Source: Devosia sp. (GTDB lineage Bacteria; Pseudomonadota; Alphaproteobacteria; Rhizobiales; Devosiaceae). From it: DNA of 64,000 nt. The DNA lies in contig NZ_JAQGJM010000024.1 of NCBI RefSeq assembly GCF_028290625.1, positions 62,001 to 126,000 on the forward strand, written 5' to 3'. Below, piece by piece: positions 55,031 to 63,130 of this stretch (the first letter of the stretch is position 1; the number at the start of each line of letters is the position of its first letter). Below the pieces are notes generated by a model that worked only from the letters and a program-made list of their open reading frames with translations, had not been told where the DNA came from and searched no databases. The position numbers and the translations under genes were made by a program.

Positions 55031-55572
55031 ACCGGTAGCGGCCGCACTGCCCCAGCCAGAAATGGCAGCAGTTCATCATCGAGGTCAGTGTCGACGGCGT
55101 CGGTGAAGACATTGGTGGCGATCATCAGACCGGCAAAGGCGATCAGATCGACCAGCGTCTTGTCGGTGTAGCGCGCGGCGAGCGCCAGCCACACATCGTC
55201 GGGAACGGATTTCGGATCCTTGCCGATCGCGGCGCCAAGGCGCTGCAGTAGCGCTTCGGCCTCAGTCGGCACCAACGCATCGGGATCGTCACCGCCCTGG
55301 ATCAGGGCGCGACGCATGAAATTGGTGCCGACCCCGCTGCCAGACGCGAGGCTGATGGCGTGGGCGAAAATCCAGATCGGGCGGTCTCCGAGCACTGGTC
55401 TCAACTCATCGCGCAGGGTGAACCATTCGCCATAAACCCGCAAAGCCGCGGGAGAATGCAGTAGTGTGCGCTTCATATTGGTCATGCGACCGCGCAGGCG
55501 CAACTCCTCGTCATGCGCCGCCTGCTGGTCCGATGTCGCGGCGGCGTAGTCGAGCTGCGGGATGCGTGCCAT
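55027..55572 (-). CDS. Carboxymuconolactone decarboxylase-like protein without CxxC
   Basis: 181 residues from ATG 55572. The helical AhpD/CMD-like layout (MKRTLLHSPAALRVYGEWF, IWIFAHAISLASGSGVGTNFMRRAL) is present, but the CxxC redox pair of AhpD is replaced by SGSG, so thiol chemistry is not possible at that site. It is coupled to the OsmC gene one base upstream, and its stop overlaps the convergent GntR stop. Function is uncertain; a decarboxylase-like or structural role is possible. Confidence 0.72.
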   Translation of the reverse strand: MARIPQLDYAAATSDQQAAHDEELRLRGRMTNMKRTLLHSPAALRVYGEWFTLRDELRPVLGDRPIWIFAHAISLASGSGVGTNFMRRALIQGGDDPDALVPTEAEALLQRLGAAIGKDPKSVPDDVWLALAARYTDKTLVDLIAFAGLMIATNVFTDAVDTDLDDELLPFLAGAVRPLPV

Positions 55573-55573
55573 G

Positions 55574-55999
55574 TCAGAGAACGACCGGCTCGACGTCGCG
55601 AACAATGGCGCCATGCTCGAAGGTATTGCCGACAGTGCAGATTGCGTGGGCCTCGGCGATCAACGCCTGCCGCTCTTCATCCGAAAACTCACCCGCGATA
55701 TCGAACGTAGTGGCGAAAGACGCCACGCGCGATGGCAGCTCGTGGGCTTTTTCGTGGGTCACCTCGACATCGACTTTAACCAGCCGGTCGAGCAGGCCCA
55801 GCTTGCGGGCGGCGATGCGTACGCTCAGCACCAGACACCCGGCTAGAGCCGCATCCATGAATTCGAGCGGGGTGAACCCTTCATCGGAGGCCAGATTGGC
55901 GAGCTTGGCGGCGGCCCCCGATTTCGCCTGCACGCCGCCATGCCCGGCATGGTCCAGCGTGGCGCCGACTGTGGTGGGACGGGTGACAATATTGGGCAT
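55574..55999 (-). CDS. OsmC-family thiol peroxidase-like protein
   Basis: 141 residues with the paired OsmC cysteines C55 (ALAGCLVLSVRIAARKLG) and C121 (AHAICTVGNTFEHG). OsmC/Ohr proteins reduce organic hydroperoxides with dihydrolipoyl or small thiols as donors. The MxxxxGATLDHAGHGG N-terminus is typical of the short OsmC group. It is first in a two-gene unit with the CMD-like gene. The unit has no obvious link to the neighbouring organic-acid cluster. Confidence 0.85.
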   Translation of the reverse strand: MPNIVTRPTTVGATLDHAGHGGVQAKSGAAAKLANLASDEGFTPLEFMDAALAGCLVLSVRIAARKLGLLDRLVKVDVEVTHEKAHELPSRVASFATTFDIAGEFSDEERQALIAEAHAICTVGNTFEHGAIVRDVEPVVL

Positions 56000-56206
56000 G
56001 ATGGCGGGGCTTTCGGATAGGGGCGGCAGTATTTTAATAGCTTAGATTGGCGACGTCGCCCACTCGCGCAAGGCGAAGATGCGCACGAACCGATGCAAAG
56101 AATGGCTTTATCAAAAGCGAGGCAGAATCGAGAGATCGATTTTACTGCACCTAAAAAAAATGGAACCGCACCGCAGGGCGTTGAGTAGGCATTCGGCAAG
56201 TGACAT

Positions 56207-56218
56207 TGTATCGATACA
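56207..56218. promoter_or_regulatory. GntR-like palindrome upstream of the third peptide-ABC operon
   Basis: TGTATCGATACA is a perfect 12-base palindrome in an ATTGTATCGATACAC context, the usual form of FCD/GntR operators. It lies 74 bases upstream of the binding-protein start. The rest of 56000-56291 shows no coding sequence; an A-run is at about 56152. Confidence 0.5.
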
Positions 56219-56291
56219 CCAGACGGCGCCACGCGGTTGCGTCAACCGTGCGCCCCGCTCGACCGAGCGGAACGATCAGGAGTTTTTATAG

Positions 56292-57824
56292 ATGAGCAAT
56301 TCGATTTTCCGCGGCAGCGTCACGCGCCGCCAGTTTGGGGCGCGCGCCATCGCCGCGACGGCCGCCATGGTCGCCCTGCTCGGCGTCAGCCCGGCCGTGT
56401 TGGCCCAGGCCGCGTTCGACAAGGATGCCGTTATCGAGATCGGTTCGCTCTATGAGCCACAGAACCTCGACAACACCGCCGGCGCCGGCCAGGGCGTCAA
56501 CGAGGCCTTCAACGGCAACGTTTATGAGGCGCTGTTCGCACTGACCGATGCCGGGACCGTCGAAAACTCGCTGGCAAAGGACTACACCGTCAGCGAAGAC
56601 GGCCTGACCTACACCTTCACGCTCCAGTCGGGCGTGACCTTCCACTCCGGCGATCCGCTGACCTCGGCCGACGTCAAGGCCAGCATTGAGCGCGTCACCG
56701 CCGAGGCCTCCAAGAGCTCGCGCAAGAAGAGCCTCGCGACCATCGCCAAGATCGAAACGCCGGATGACGCTACCGTGGTCATCACGCTGTCGGAAAAGTC
56801 GATCTCCCTTCCCTATAACCTGAGCTATGTGTGGATCGTCAACGATACCGCCACCAGCCTCACCGATAAGGAAGACGGCACCGGCCCCTACACTCTGGCC
56901 GATTGGCGCCGCGGTTCGACCCTGTCGCTCGACCGCAACGACAAATACTGGGGCACCGCGCCGACCAATGCCGGCGTGACCTTCAACTATTTCACCGATG
57001 CCACAGCGCTCAACAATGCGCTGCTGACCGGCGCCGTCGACATCATCACCTCGGTGCAGAGCCCCGATGCGCTGGCGCAGTTCAAGGATAATGCCGACTT
57101 CACCGTCACCAACGGCCAGTCGACCACCAAGGAAATCCTGGCCTTCAACGACCGCGTCGCGCCGTTCGACAACGTCAAGGTGCGCAAGGCCATCGCCCGC
57201 GCCATCGACGACAAGAAGCTGCTCGAATCGATCTGGGGCGAATACGGCACGCTGATCGGCTCGTTCGTACCGCCGACCGACCCGTGGTACACCGATCTGA
57301 CCGCCGTCGACGCCTATGACCCGGAAAGCGCCAAGGCGCTGCTGACCGAGGCCGGTTACCCCGATGGCTTCACCTTCAAACTCGATACGCCCGACTACGA
57401 CCCGCATCCGATCGTCGCCGAATTCATCAAGAGCGAGTTGGCCAAGGTTGGCGTAACCGTCGAGATCAACATCATCACGGCTAACGAATGGTACACCAAA
57501 GTGTATCAATCGCTGGACTTTGCGGCGACGCTTCAGGAGCACGTGAACCACCGCGATATCGTGTTCTACGGCAACCCGGATTTCTATTGGGGCTATAACA
57601 ATCCCAAGGTGATCGAGCTGATCAAGCAGTCCGAAGCGAGTGCCACGGTGGACGAACAGACCGCCAAGTTGCTCGAAGCCAACAAACTTATTGCCGAAGA
57701 CGCGGCATCGGATTGGCTATATCTCTATCCCCAGATCGTGGTATCGGCTGCCTCGGTAACCGGCTATCCGGTCAACGGGTTGAACTCTCAGTTCTTCGCC
57801 TACGACATTCAAAAGGCGGAATAA
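56292..57824 (+). CDS. Family-5 extracellular solute-binding protein
   Basis: 510 residues after a clear AGGAG ribosome site. The signal has TRRQFGARAIAATAA (Tat-like) with cleavage near LAQ (38). SBP_bac_5 features are GSLYEPQNLDNTAG, GVTFHSGDPLTSADVKAS, GTGPYTLADWRRG-like sequence and DNVKVRKAIARAIDDKKL. It is the first gene of the importer 56292-61199. Ligand unknown; the downstream DUF1684 gene gives no clear hint. Confidence 0.92.
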   Translation: MSNSIFRGSVTRRQFGARAIAATAAMVALLGVSPAVLAQAAFDKDAVIEIGSLYEPQNLDNTAGAGQGVNEAFNGNVYEALFALTDAGTVENSLAKDYTVSEDGLTYTFTLQSGVTFHSGDPLTSADVKASIERVTAEASKSSRKKSLATIAKIETPDDATVVITLSEKSISLPYNLSYVWIVNDTATSLTDKEDGTGPYTLADWRRGSTLSLDRNDKYWGTAPTNAGVTFNYFTDATALNNALLTGAVDIITSVQSPDALAQFKDNADFTVTNGQSTTKEILAFNDRVAPFDNVKVRKAIARAIDDKKLLESIWGEYGTLIGSFVPPTDPWYTDLTAVDAYDPESAKALLTEAGYPDGFTFKLDTPDYDPHPIVAEFIKSELAKVGVTVEINIITANEWYTKVYQSLDFAATLQEHVNHRDIVFYGNPDFYWGYNNPKVIELIKQSEASATVDEQTAKLLEANKLIAEDAASDWLYLYPQIVVSAASVTGYPVNGLNSQFFAYDIQKAE

Positions 57825-57830
57825 TTCCGC
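57816..57830 (+). terminator. Short hairpin at the binding-protein stop codon
   Basis: GCGGAA-TAA-TTCCGC is a perfect 6-bp stem with the stop codon TAA as its loop. It is weaker than the hairpins at 9713 and 21365 but in the same SBP-permease position. Confidence 0.45.
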
Positions 57831-57854
57831 GCGAGCCGGCGAAAGGGGCTGCCT

Positions 57855-58817
57855 ATTCTCAGCTATATCCTGCGCCGGCTCGCCATTCTCATTCTCTCGC
57901 TGCTGCTCGCCTCGGTGGTGCTGTTCGCGCTGTTGCGCCTGCTGCCGGGCGATCCGGCAAATGCCCTGCTGGGCGTTGGCGCCACCGCCGAGCAAATCGC
58001 CGCGGCAAAAGCCCAAGTCGGCTCGGACCTGCCGCTGGCTGAACAATTCGTGCGCTTCGTCTCCAGCCTCGCCCGCTTCGATCTGGGCACCTCATTCGTC
58101 AGCCAGGCGCCGGTGGGCGCGGAAATTCCTAACCGGTTGACGGTGACGATTCCCGTCACGCTGCTGTCGTTCGCGCTGGCCATCGTCCTCGCCGTGCCGC
58201 TAGGCATCGTCGCCGCGGTCAAGGCCGATCGCTGGTATGGCGGTGTGATTTCGGTGGTATCGCAGCTCGGCATCGCCATTCCGGTGTTCTGGGTGGGCAT
58301 CTTGCTGGTCACGGCTTTTGCCATCAATATTCGGCTATTTCCCTCGGGCGGATTTCCCCGCCACGGCTGGGCGGAGCCGCTGGAGGCGCTGCGTAACCTG
58401 GCGCTGCCCGTGCTGACTATTGCGGTGGTGATGGCCTCTTCGCTGCTGCGCTATGTGCGTTCCGCGACGCAGGATGTGCTGGGCAGCGATTACCTGCGTA
58501 CCGCGCGAGCGCTCGGCTCCGGATTTACGGAGGCGCTGCTGCGCCATGGCGTGCGCAATGGCGTGGTGCCGATCATTTCCATTATCGGGATCGAGCTGGC
58601 CTCGACCTTTTTGGGCGCCGTGGTGGTGGAGAGGGTGTTCGCCCTGCCCGGCCTTGGCTCCATGCTGCTGCTGGGGATTTCGCAACGCGACTATCCCAAC
58701 GTGCAGGGCGTGCTGTTCGTCTCGACGCTGCTGGTGCTGCTGATCGGGTTTATCGCCGACCTGGTGCAGCGCCTGGTCGATCCGCGCCTGCGGGATCGCA
58801 TGGTGGGATCGCCATGA
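57855..58817 (+). CDS. Peptide-type ABC transporter permease (DppB-like) with apparent ATT start
   Basis: 320 residues if started at ATT 57855. The frame is open from 57825 but contains no ATG, GTG or TTG before GTG 57915, which would delete most of the first helix. ATT gives ILSYILRRLAILIL, exactly the family N-terminus, six bases after AAAGGGG. CTG at 57849 abuts that ribosome site. DppB features follow: LLPGDPANALLG, FDLGTSFVSQAPV, the EAA loop DYLRTARALGSGFTEALLRHGVRN and a VDPRLRDRM end. A non-canonical start or a sequence error is possible. Confidence 0.8.
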   Translation: MLSYILRRLAILILSLLLASVVLFALLRLLPGDPANALLGVGATAEQIAAAKAQVGSDLPLAEQFVRFVSSLARFDLGTSFVSQAPVGAEIPNRLTVTIPVTLLSFALAIVLAVPLGIVAAVKADRWYGGVISVVSQLGIAIPVFWVGILLVTAFAINIRLFPSGGFPRHGWAEPLEALRNLALPVLTIAVVMASSLLRYVRSATQDVLGSDYLRTARALGSGFTEALLRHGVRNGVVPIISIIGIELASTFLGAVVVERVFALPGLGSMLLLGISQRDYPNVQGVLFVSTLLVLLIGFIADLVQRLVDPRLRDRMVGSP

Positions 58818-59662
58818 GCGCAGTGGCTGCACTACCGACGCGGAAATCGCGGCGCTCGTGGCTCTTCGCCCTCGGGTTGACCCTGGTGGGGATCAATGTG
58901 GCCGTGGCGCTGCTGACGCTGGTCTGGCTGCCCTATGATCCGTCCAGCACGGCGGGCGGGCGGCTGGAAACGCCATCGCTATTGCATTGGGCTGGCACGG
59001 ACCGGTTGGGCCGCGATCTGTTTACGCAGATCATGATCGGTTCGCGCATCGCCCTGATGGTGGGTGCCGGCGCGGTCGCCATCGGGGCGGCCATCGGGGT
59101 CACGCTGGGCGTGCTATCGGCCTTCGCCACGCGGCTGCTCGACGACACCTTTGCCGCGGCATTCGACATTCTGATCGCCTTTCCCACCCTGCTGCTGGCC
59201 ATGCTGGTGGTGGCGGCCAGCGATACGGCGAGCCTGTGGACGGCGATCCTGGCGCTAGGTATCGCCATTTCGGCCATCGTGGCGCGGTTGACGCGCATCC
59301 TCGCCAAACGGGTCATCGGCATGGACTACATCACCGCTGCCCGCACCTCGGGCACGTCATGGCCGCAAATCGTGGTCAAGCATGTGCTGCCCAATATCTG
59401 GCCGACGCTGCTGGTCAATTTCGCGCTGCAGTTCGGCATCGCCGTCACCGCCGAGGCCTCGCTGTCCTATCTGGGCCTGGGCGCGCCGCCGCCTAATGCC
59501 TCATGGGGGCGCCTGCTGCAGGAAGCGCAGGGCACGGTCTATACCGCGCCCTTCGGCGCCATCGCGCCGGGGCTGGCCCTGCTGATCCTGGTCATCGGCA
59601 TCAACCTGTCGGCCGACGGATTGCGTGACATCGGCGACCCGACACGGCGAGGCTCGCGATGA
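58814..59662 (+). CDS. Peptide-type ABC transporter permease (DppC-like)
   Basis: 282 residues, ATGA overlap with the upstream permease. The DppC motif GTDRLGRDLFTQIMIGSRIAL follows the first helix. The EAA loop is MDYITAARTSGTSWPQIVVKHVLPN, and the C-terminus has LSYLGLGAPPPNASWG. It is part of the third peptide-type importer. Confidence 0.93.
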   Translation: MSAVAALPTRKSRRSWLFALGLTLVGINVAVALLTLVWLPYDPSSTAGGRLETPSLLHWAGTDRLGRDLFTQIMIGSRIALMVGAGAVAIGAAIGVTLGVLSAFATRLLDDTFAAAFDILIAFPTLLLAMLVVAASDTASLWTAILALGIAISAIVARLTRILAKRVIGMDYITAARTSGTSWPQIVVKHVLPNIWPTLLVNFALQFGIAVTAEASLSYLGLGAPPPNASWGRLLQEAQGTVYTAPFGAIAPGLALLILVIGINLSADGLRDIGDPTRRGSR

Positions 59663-60459
59663 GCCTGTTGTCGGTCAAAGGACTAAAGATTTCCGCGGCG
59701 GAACGGCCGCTGGTGTCCGACCTGTCGTTCACGGTCGCTGTGGGCGAGCGGGTGGGGCTGATCGGCGAGTCGGGGTCCGGTAAGTCACTGACGGCGATGG
59801 CGATCATCGGGCTGTTGCCGCGCAATATCGTGGCCAGCGGCTCGATCACTCTGGATGGGCAGCAGGTTATCGGCGCATCCGAACGCAATCTCGGGCAATT
59901 GCGTGGCAGCGCTACGGCGGTGATTTTCCAGGAGCCACTGACGGCGCTGGATCCGCTGATGCGGCTCGGTCGCCAGATCGAGGAGCCGCTGCGGCGGCGC
60001 TATCGGCGCGAGGGGCTCGACCCGAAAGCCATCAAACACGAAGTGCTCGAACTGATGGAGCGCGTCGCCCTGCCCCAGCCGGAGCGCATTGCCGCCGCCT
60101 ATCCCTACGAAGTTTCGGGCGGACAACGGCAGCGGGTAGCGATCGCCATGGCACTGGCGTGCCAGCCAAAGCTACTGATCGCCGACGAGCCAACCACGGC
60201 GCTGGATGTGACGACGCAGGCGGAAATCCTGAAGCTGCTCGACAGCCTGGTGCGCGACCTCGGAATGGCGCTGCTGTTCATCAGCCACGACCTGCCGGTG
60301 GTCGCCAACGTGGTCGATCGGCTGACGGTTTTGCGCAACGGCGTGGCCGTGGAGCAAGGCGCGGTGCGCGACGTGCTCGGCGTGCCGAAGAACCCCTACA
60401 CGAAGACCCTAGTCGAGGCTGCGCGCGCCTTCGATCAAGCGCTGGGCCGCACGCCATGA
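59659..60459 (+). CDS. Peptide-type ABC transporter ATP-binding protein (DppD-like)
   Basis: 266 residues, ATGA overlap. Walker A is GESGSGKSL (Leu after Ser rather than Thr), the signature VSGGQRQR, Walker [13 protein letters not shown], and the switch His is in FISHDLPVV. The short C-terminal [14 protein letters not shown] ends the chain. It pairs with the ATPase at 60456. Confidence 0.91.
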   Translation: MSLLSVKGLKISAAERPLVSDLSFTVAVGERVGLIGESGSGKSLTAMAIIGLLPRNIVASGSITLDGQQVIGASERNLGQLRGSATAVIFQEPLTALDPLMRLGRQIEEPLRRRYRREGLDPKAIKHEVLELMERVALPQPERIAAAYPYEVSGGQRQRVAIAMALACQPKLLIADEPTTALDVTTQAEILKLLDSLVRDLGMALLFISHDLPVVANVVDRLTVLRNGVAVEQGAVRDVLGVPKNPYTKTLVEAARAFDQALGRTP

Positions 60460-61199
60460 TCCTGTCCGTCGACCATGTCAGCTTCGGCTATGCCCGCGAC
60501 CGGCAGGTGCTGGACGATGTCAGCCTCGTGGTCAAGCGCGGCCGGAATCTCGGCATCGTCGGTGAATCGGGCTCCGGCAAGACCACACTGCTGCGGCTGC
60601 TGCTGGGGCTCAATCGACCGACCAAGGGGACTATTCGCTTTGGCGAGCAGATGCTGGACGCCGGCAATCGCGGCTTCATGCGCGCGTATCGCCGCTCCGT
60701 GCAGGCGGTGTTCCAGGACCCCTATTCCTCGCTCGACCCACGCCAGAACGTCTTCGGCATCATTGCTGAACCGCTGCAATCGCTGAATATCGCGGTGCCG
60801 CATCGCGAGGCGGTCGAGGCAGCGCTGGTGTCCGTTGGATTGCCTGCGGATGCCATGAACCGCTATCCGCATGAATTCTCCGGCGGGCAGCGGCAGCGCA
60901 TCGCAATCGCCCGCGCCATCGTTTCGCGCCCCGAACTCATACTCGCCGACGAAGCCGTCAGTGCCCTCGACCTCTCGACACGCATCCGCATCGTGGATTT
61001 GCTGAAGACGCTTGGACGGAAAATGACACTGGTGCTGGTCTCGCACGACCTCGGCGTCGTCGCCTCGCTGTGCGAGGACATCGTGATCCTGGAGCGCGGC
61101 CGCATTGTCGAAAACGGCAAGACGCGCCAGATACTCGACCACCCGCAACATCCCTATACGCGTAAATTGATCGACAGCGCTCCGCGCATGCCGGCCTGA
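60456..61199 (+). CDS. Peptide-type ABC transporter ATP-binding protein (DppF-like)
   Basis: 247 residues from ATG 60456, overlapping the previous stop; a longer upstream frame is spurious. Walker A is GESGSGKTT, the signature FSGGQRQR, Walker B LILADEAVSALD, and LVSHDLGVV is the switch region. It is the last transporter subunit; the DUF1684 gene starts 15 bases later. Confidence 0.92.
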   Translation: MILSVDHVSFGYARDRQVLDDVSLVVKRGRNLGIVGESGSGKTTLLRLLLGLNRPTKGTIRFGEQMLDAGNRGFMRAYRRSVQAVFQDPYSSLDPRQNVFGIIAEPLQSLNIAVPHREAVEAALVSVGLPADAMNRYPHEFSGGQRQRIAIARAIVSRPELILADEAVSALDLSTRIRIVDLLKTLGRKMTLVLVSHDLGVVASLCEDIVILERGRIVENGKTRQILDHPQHPYTRKLIDSAPRMPA

Positions 61200-61214
61200 A
61201 CTTTGGTGGATCCT

Positions 61215-62006
61215 ATGGCTTCTGATTACGACGCGACGATCAAGGACTGGCAGGCGCAGCGCATTGCCCATCTCACCGCCGAAGATGGCTGGCTCAACGT
61301 CATTGGCCGGTTCTGGCTGGAAGACGGCACCGCCAGTGTCGGTTCAGACGAAAGCAATGACATCATACTGTCCGCCGGCCCCGCCCACCTTGGCAGCATT
61401 ACGCAGGACCAAAACGGCGTGACGTTCCAGCCAGCAGAAGCTGGCGCGGCGCCCATCGTGCTCAAGATCGATCCCGTCAATCCGCCCCGCTTCGCCCTCG
61501 GCTCGCTGCGGCTGGAAGTGACGACGATGGACGGCCGTAACGCCTTGCGGGTGCGCGACATCGATGCGCCGGAACGCGTGAACTTTCCCGGCCTGCCCTA
61601 TTTCCCGATCGACCCGAACTGGCGAAAGATCGCCGACTGGGTGAAGCTGGACCGGCCTATAGAGATGGATGTCGACACGGTCCTCGGCATTCCCACGACG
61701 GTGACGATAACCCGCAAGGCCGTCTTCACCCATGACGGCGTCACCTACGAATTGCTGCCCACCCATGGCACTGCCGCCAAGCCGCAATTCGTGCTGCGCG
61801 ACCTCACCTCCAAGACCGAGACCTATGGCGCGTCGCGGTTCCTCTACGGGGAAGAGCTGACCGACGACACCATCATTCTCGACTTCAACAAGGCGTTCAA
61901 TCCGCCCTGCGCCTTCACGGTCCACGCGGTGTGCCCGCTGCCGCCGCCGGAAAACATCCTGCCCATCCGCATCGAAGCGGGAGAACAGCGACCGAAGGGA
62001 CATTGA
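61215..62006 (+). CDS. DUF1684 protein
   Basis: 263 residues from ATG 61215. DUF1684 features are WLNVIGRFWLEDGTASVGSDESND near 30, then FALGSLRLEVTTMDGRNALRVRDID, FPIDPNWRK and the C-terminal DFNKAFNPPCAFTVHAVCPLP. The function of the family is unknown. Co-transcription with a peptide-type importer suggests it processes the imported ligand. No signal peptide, so it is cytoplasmic. Confidence 0.82.
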   Translation: MASDYDATIKDWQAQRIAHLTAEDGWLNVIGRFWLEDGTASVGSDESNDIILSAGPAHLGSITQDQNGVTFQPAEAGAAPIVLKIDPVNPPRFALGSLRLEVTTMDGRNALRVRDIDAPERVNFPGLPYFPIDPNWRKIADWVKLDRPIEMDVDTVLGIPTTVTITRKAVFTHDGVTYELLPTHGTAAKPQFVLRDLTSKTETYGASRFLYGEELTDDTIILDFNKAFNPPCAFTVHAVCPLPPPENILPIRIEAGEQRPKGH

Positions 62007-62008
62007 GC

Positions 62009-62026
62009 CGCCGCGTTATTGCGGCG
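62009..62026 (+). terminator. Hairpin after the DUF1684 gene
   Basis: CGCCGC-GTTATT-GCGGCG forms a 6-bp stem three bases past the stop codon. There is no T-run, so it is a weak terminator candidate. The rest of the 135-base gap has no gene and no clear Fur box. Confidence 0.45.
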
Positions 62027-62141
62027 CGGTGCAAAGCCCGGCCATTGTCATCGAACCGTCAACCGCAGCCGCTAGGGCTCCCGCCAACGGTCGGCCCGCC
62101 TCGGGTCGGCATCGACTGCAACGGCAGATCAGGAGCTCTCC

Positions 62142-63116
62142 ATGCGCCACCTCATCCTTGCGGGCCTCATGCTCGCCACCGCGTTCACCCCGGCCCTCGC
62201 TGCCGATGACACGCTGGTGCTCTATACCAGCCAGCCCAATACCGATGCGCAGGCCACGGCCGACGCGTTCATGGCCGCCAATCCGGGCATCAAGGTGGAG
62301 TGGGTGCGCGACGGCACCCCGCTGATCATGGCCAAGCTGCGCACCGAAATCGAAGCCGGCGCGCCGCAGCCCGATGTGCTGCTGATCTCGGACATGGTCA
62401 CCATGGAAGGCCTCAAGCAGGAAGGCCTGCTGCAGGCCTATCCCGAAGCCAATGTGGCGGGCTTCGAGCCGGGCCTGATGGACAAGGACTTCAGCTATTT
62501 CTCGACCAAGCTGATCACCACCGGCATCATCTACAACACGGCGGCGCCAATGGTGCCGACCAGCTGGCTGGACCTAACCAAGCCGGAAGCCAAGGACCAG
62601 ATCGCCATGCCCAGCCCGCTGACTTCGGGCGCGGCGATGATCCATGCGGTGACGCTGACCGGTAATCTCGACGGCGGTTGGGACTTTTACACGGCGCTGG
62701 CGGCTAATGGCGCTCTCGCCTCGGGCGGCAATGGCGATGTGCTGAAGGCGGTTGCCGGTGGCGACAAGCTCTATGGCATGATCGTCGACTACCTGCCGAT
62801 CCGCGAAGCCGCCAAGGGTGCGCCGGTTGGTTTCGTGTTTCCCACCGAAGGCGTTTCGGCGGTGACCGAGCCGGTGGCGATTCTCAAGTCGGCCAAGCAT
62901 CCCGATGCGGCCAAGCTGTTCATCGATTTCCTGCTGTCGGAAAAAGGCCAGCAGCTCGCCTCGTCCATGGGCTACATCCCTGCCAGCGCCAGCGTGGCCC
63001 TGCCCGCCGGCTATCCAGATCGCGCTTCGATCCACGTGCTCGGTTATGACGCGGCCAAGGCTCTTGCCGACGACGCGGCGAACAAGGAAAAGTTCACCGA
63101 AATCTTCGGCCAGTAA
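62142..63116 (+). CDS. Iron(III)-type ABC solute-binding protein (AfuA/FbpA family)
   Basis: 324 residues with a Sec signal (to ALA, about 20). Family sequence is TLVLYTSQPNTDAQATADAF, PDVLLISDMVTMEGLKQEGLL, FSTKLITTGIIYNT and FLLSEKGQQLA. Homologues carry ferric iron, but some carry phosphorylated sugars or thiamine; the Tyr pair of true ferric-binding proteins is not obvious. The permease gene follows 14 bases downstream. Confidence 0.88.
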   Translation: MRHLILAGLMLATAFTPALAADDTLVLYTSQPNTDAQATADAFMAANPGIKVEWVRDGTPLIMAKLRTEIEAGAPQPDVLLISDMVTMEGLKQEGLLQAYPEANVAGFEPGLMDKDFSYFSTKLITTGIIYNTAAPMVPTSWLDLTKPEAKDQIAMPSPLTSGAAMIHAVTLTGNLDGGWDFYTALAANGALASGGNGDVLKAVAGGDKLYGMIVDYLPIREAAKGAPVGFVFPTEGVSAVTEPVAILKSAKHPDAAKLFIDFLLSEKGQQLASSMGYIPASASVALPAGYPDRASIHVLGYDAAKALADDAANKEKFTEIFGQ

Positions 63117-63130
63117 TCTTCAAAGTCAGC

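Noticed and set aside
60159-60455. 99-residue N-terminal extension of the last ABC ATPase
   Set aside because: It reads through the previous ATPase gene in another frame; ATG 60456 is the coupled start.
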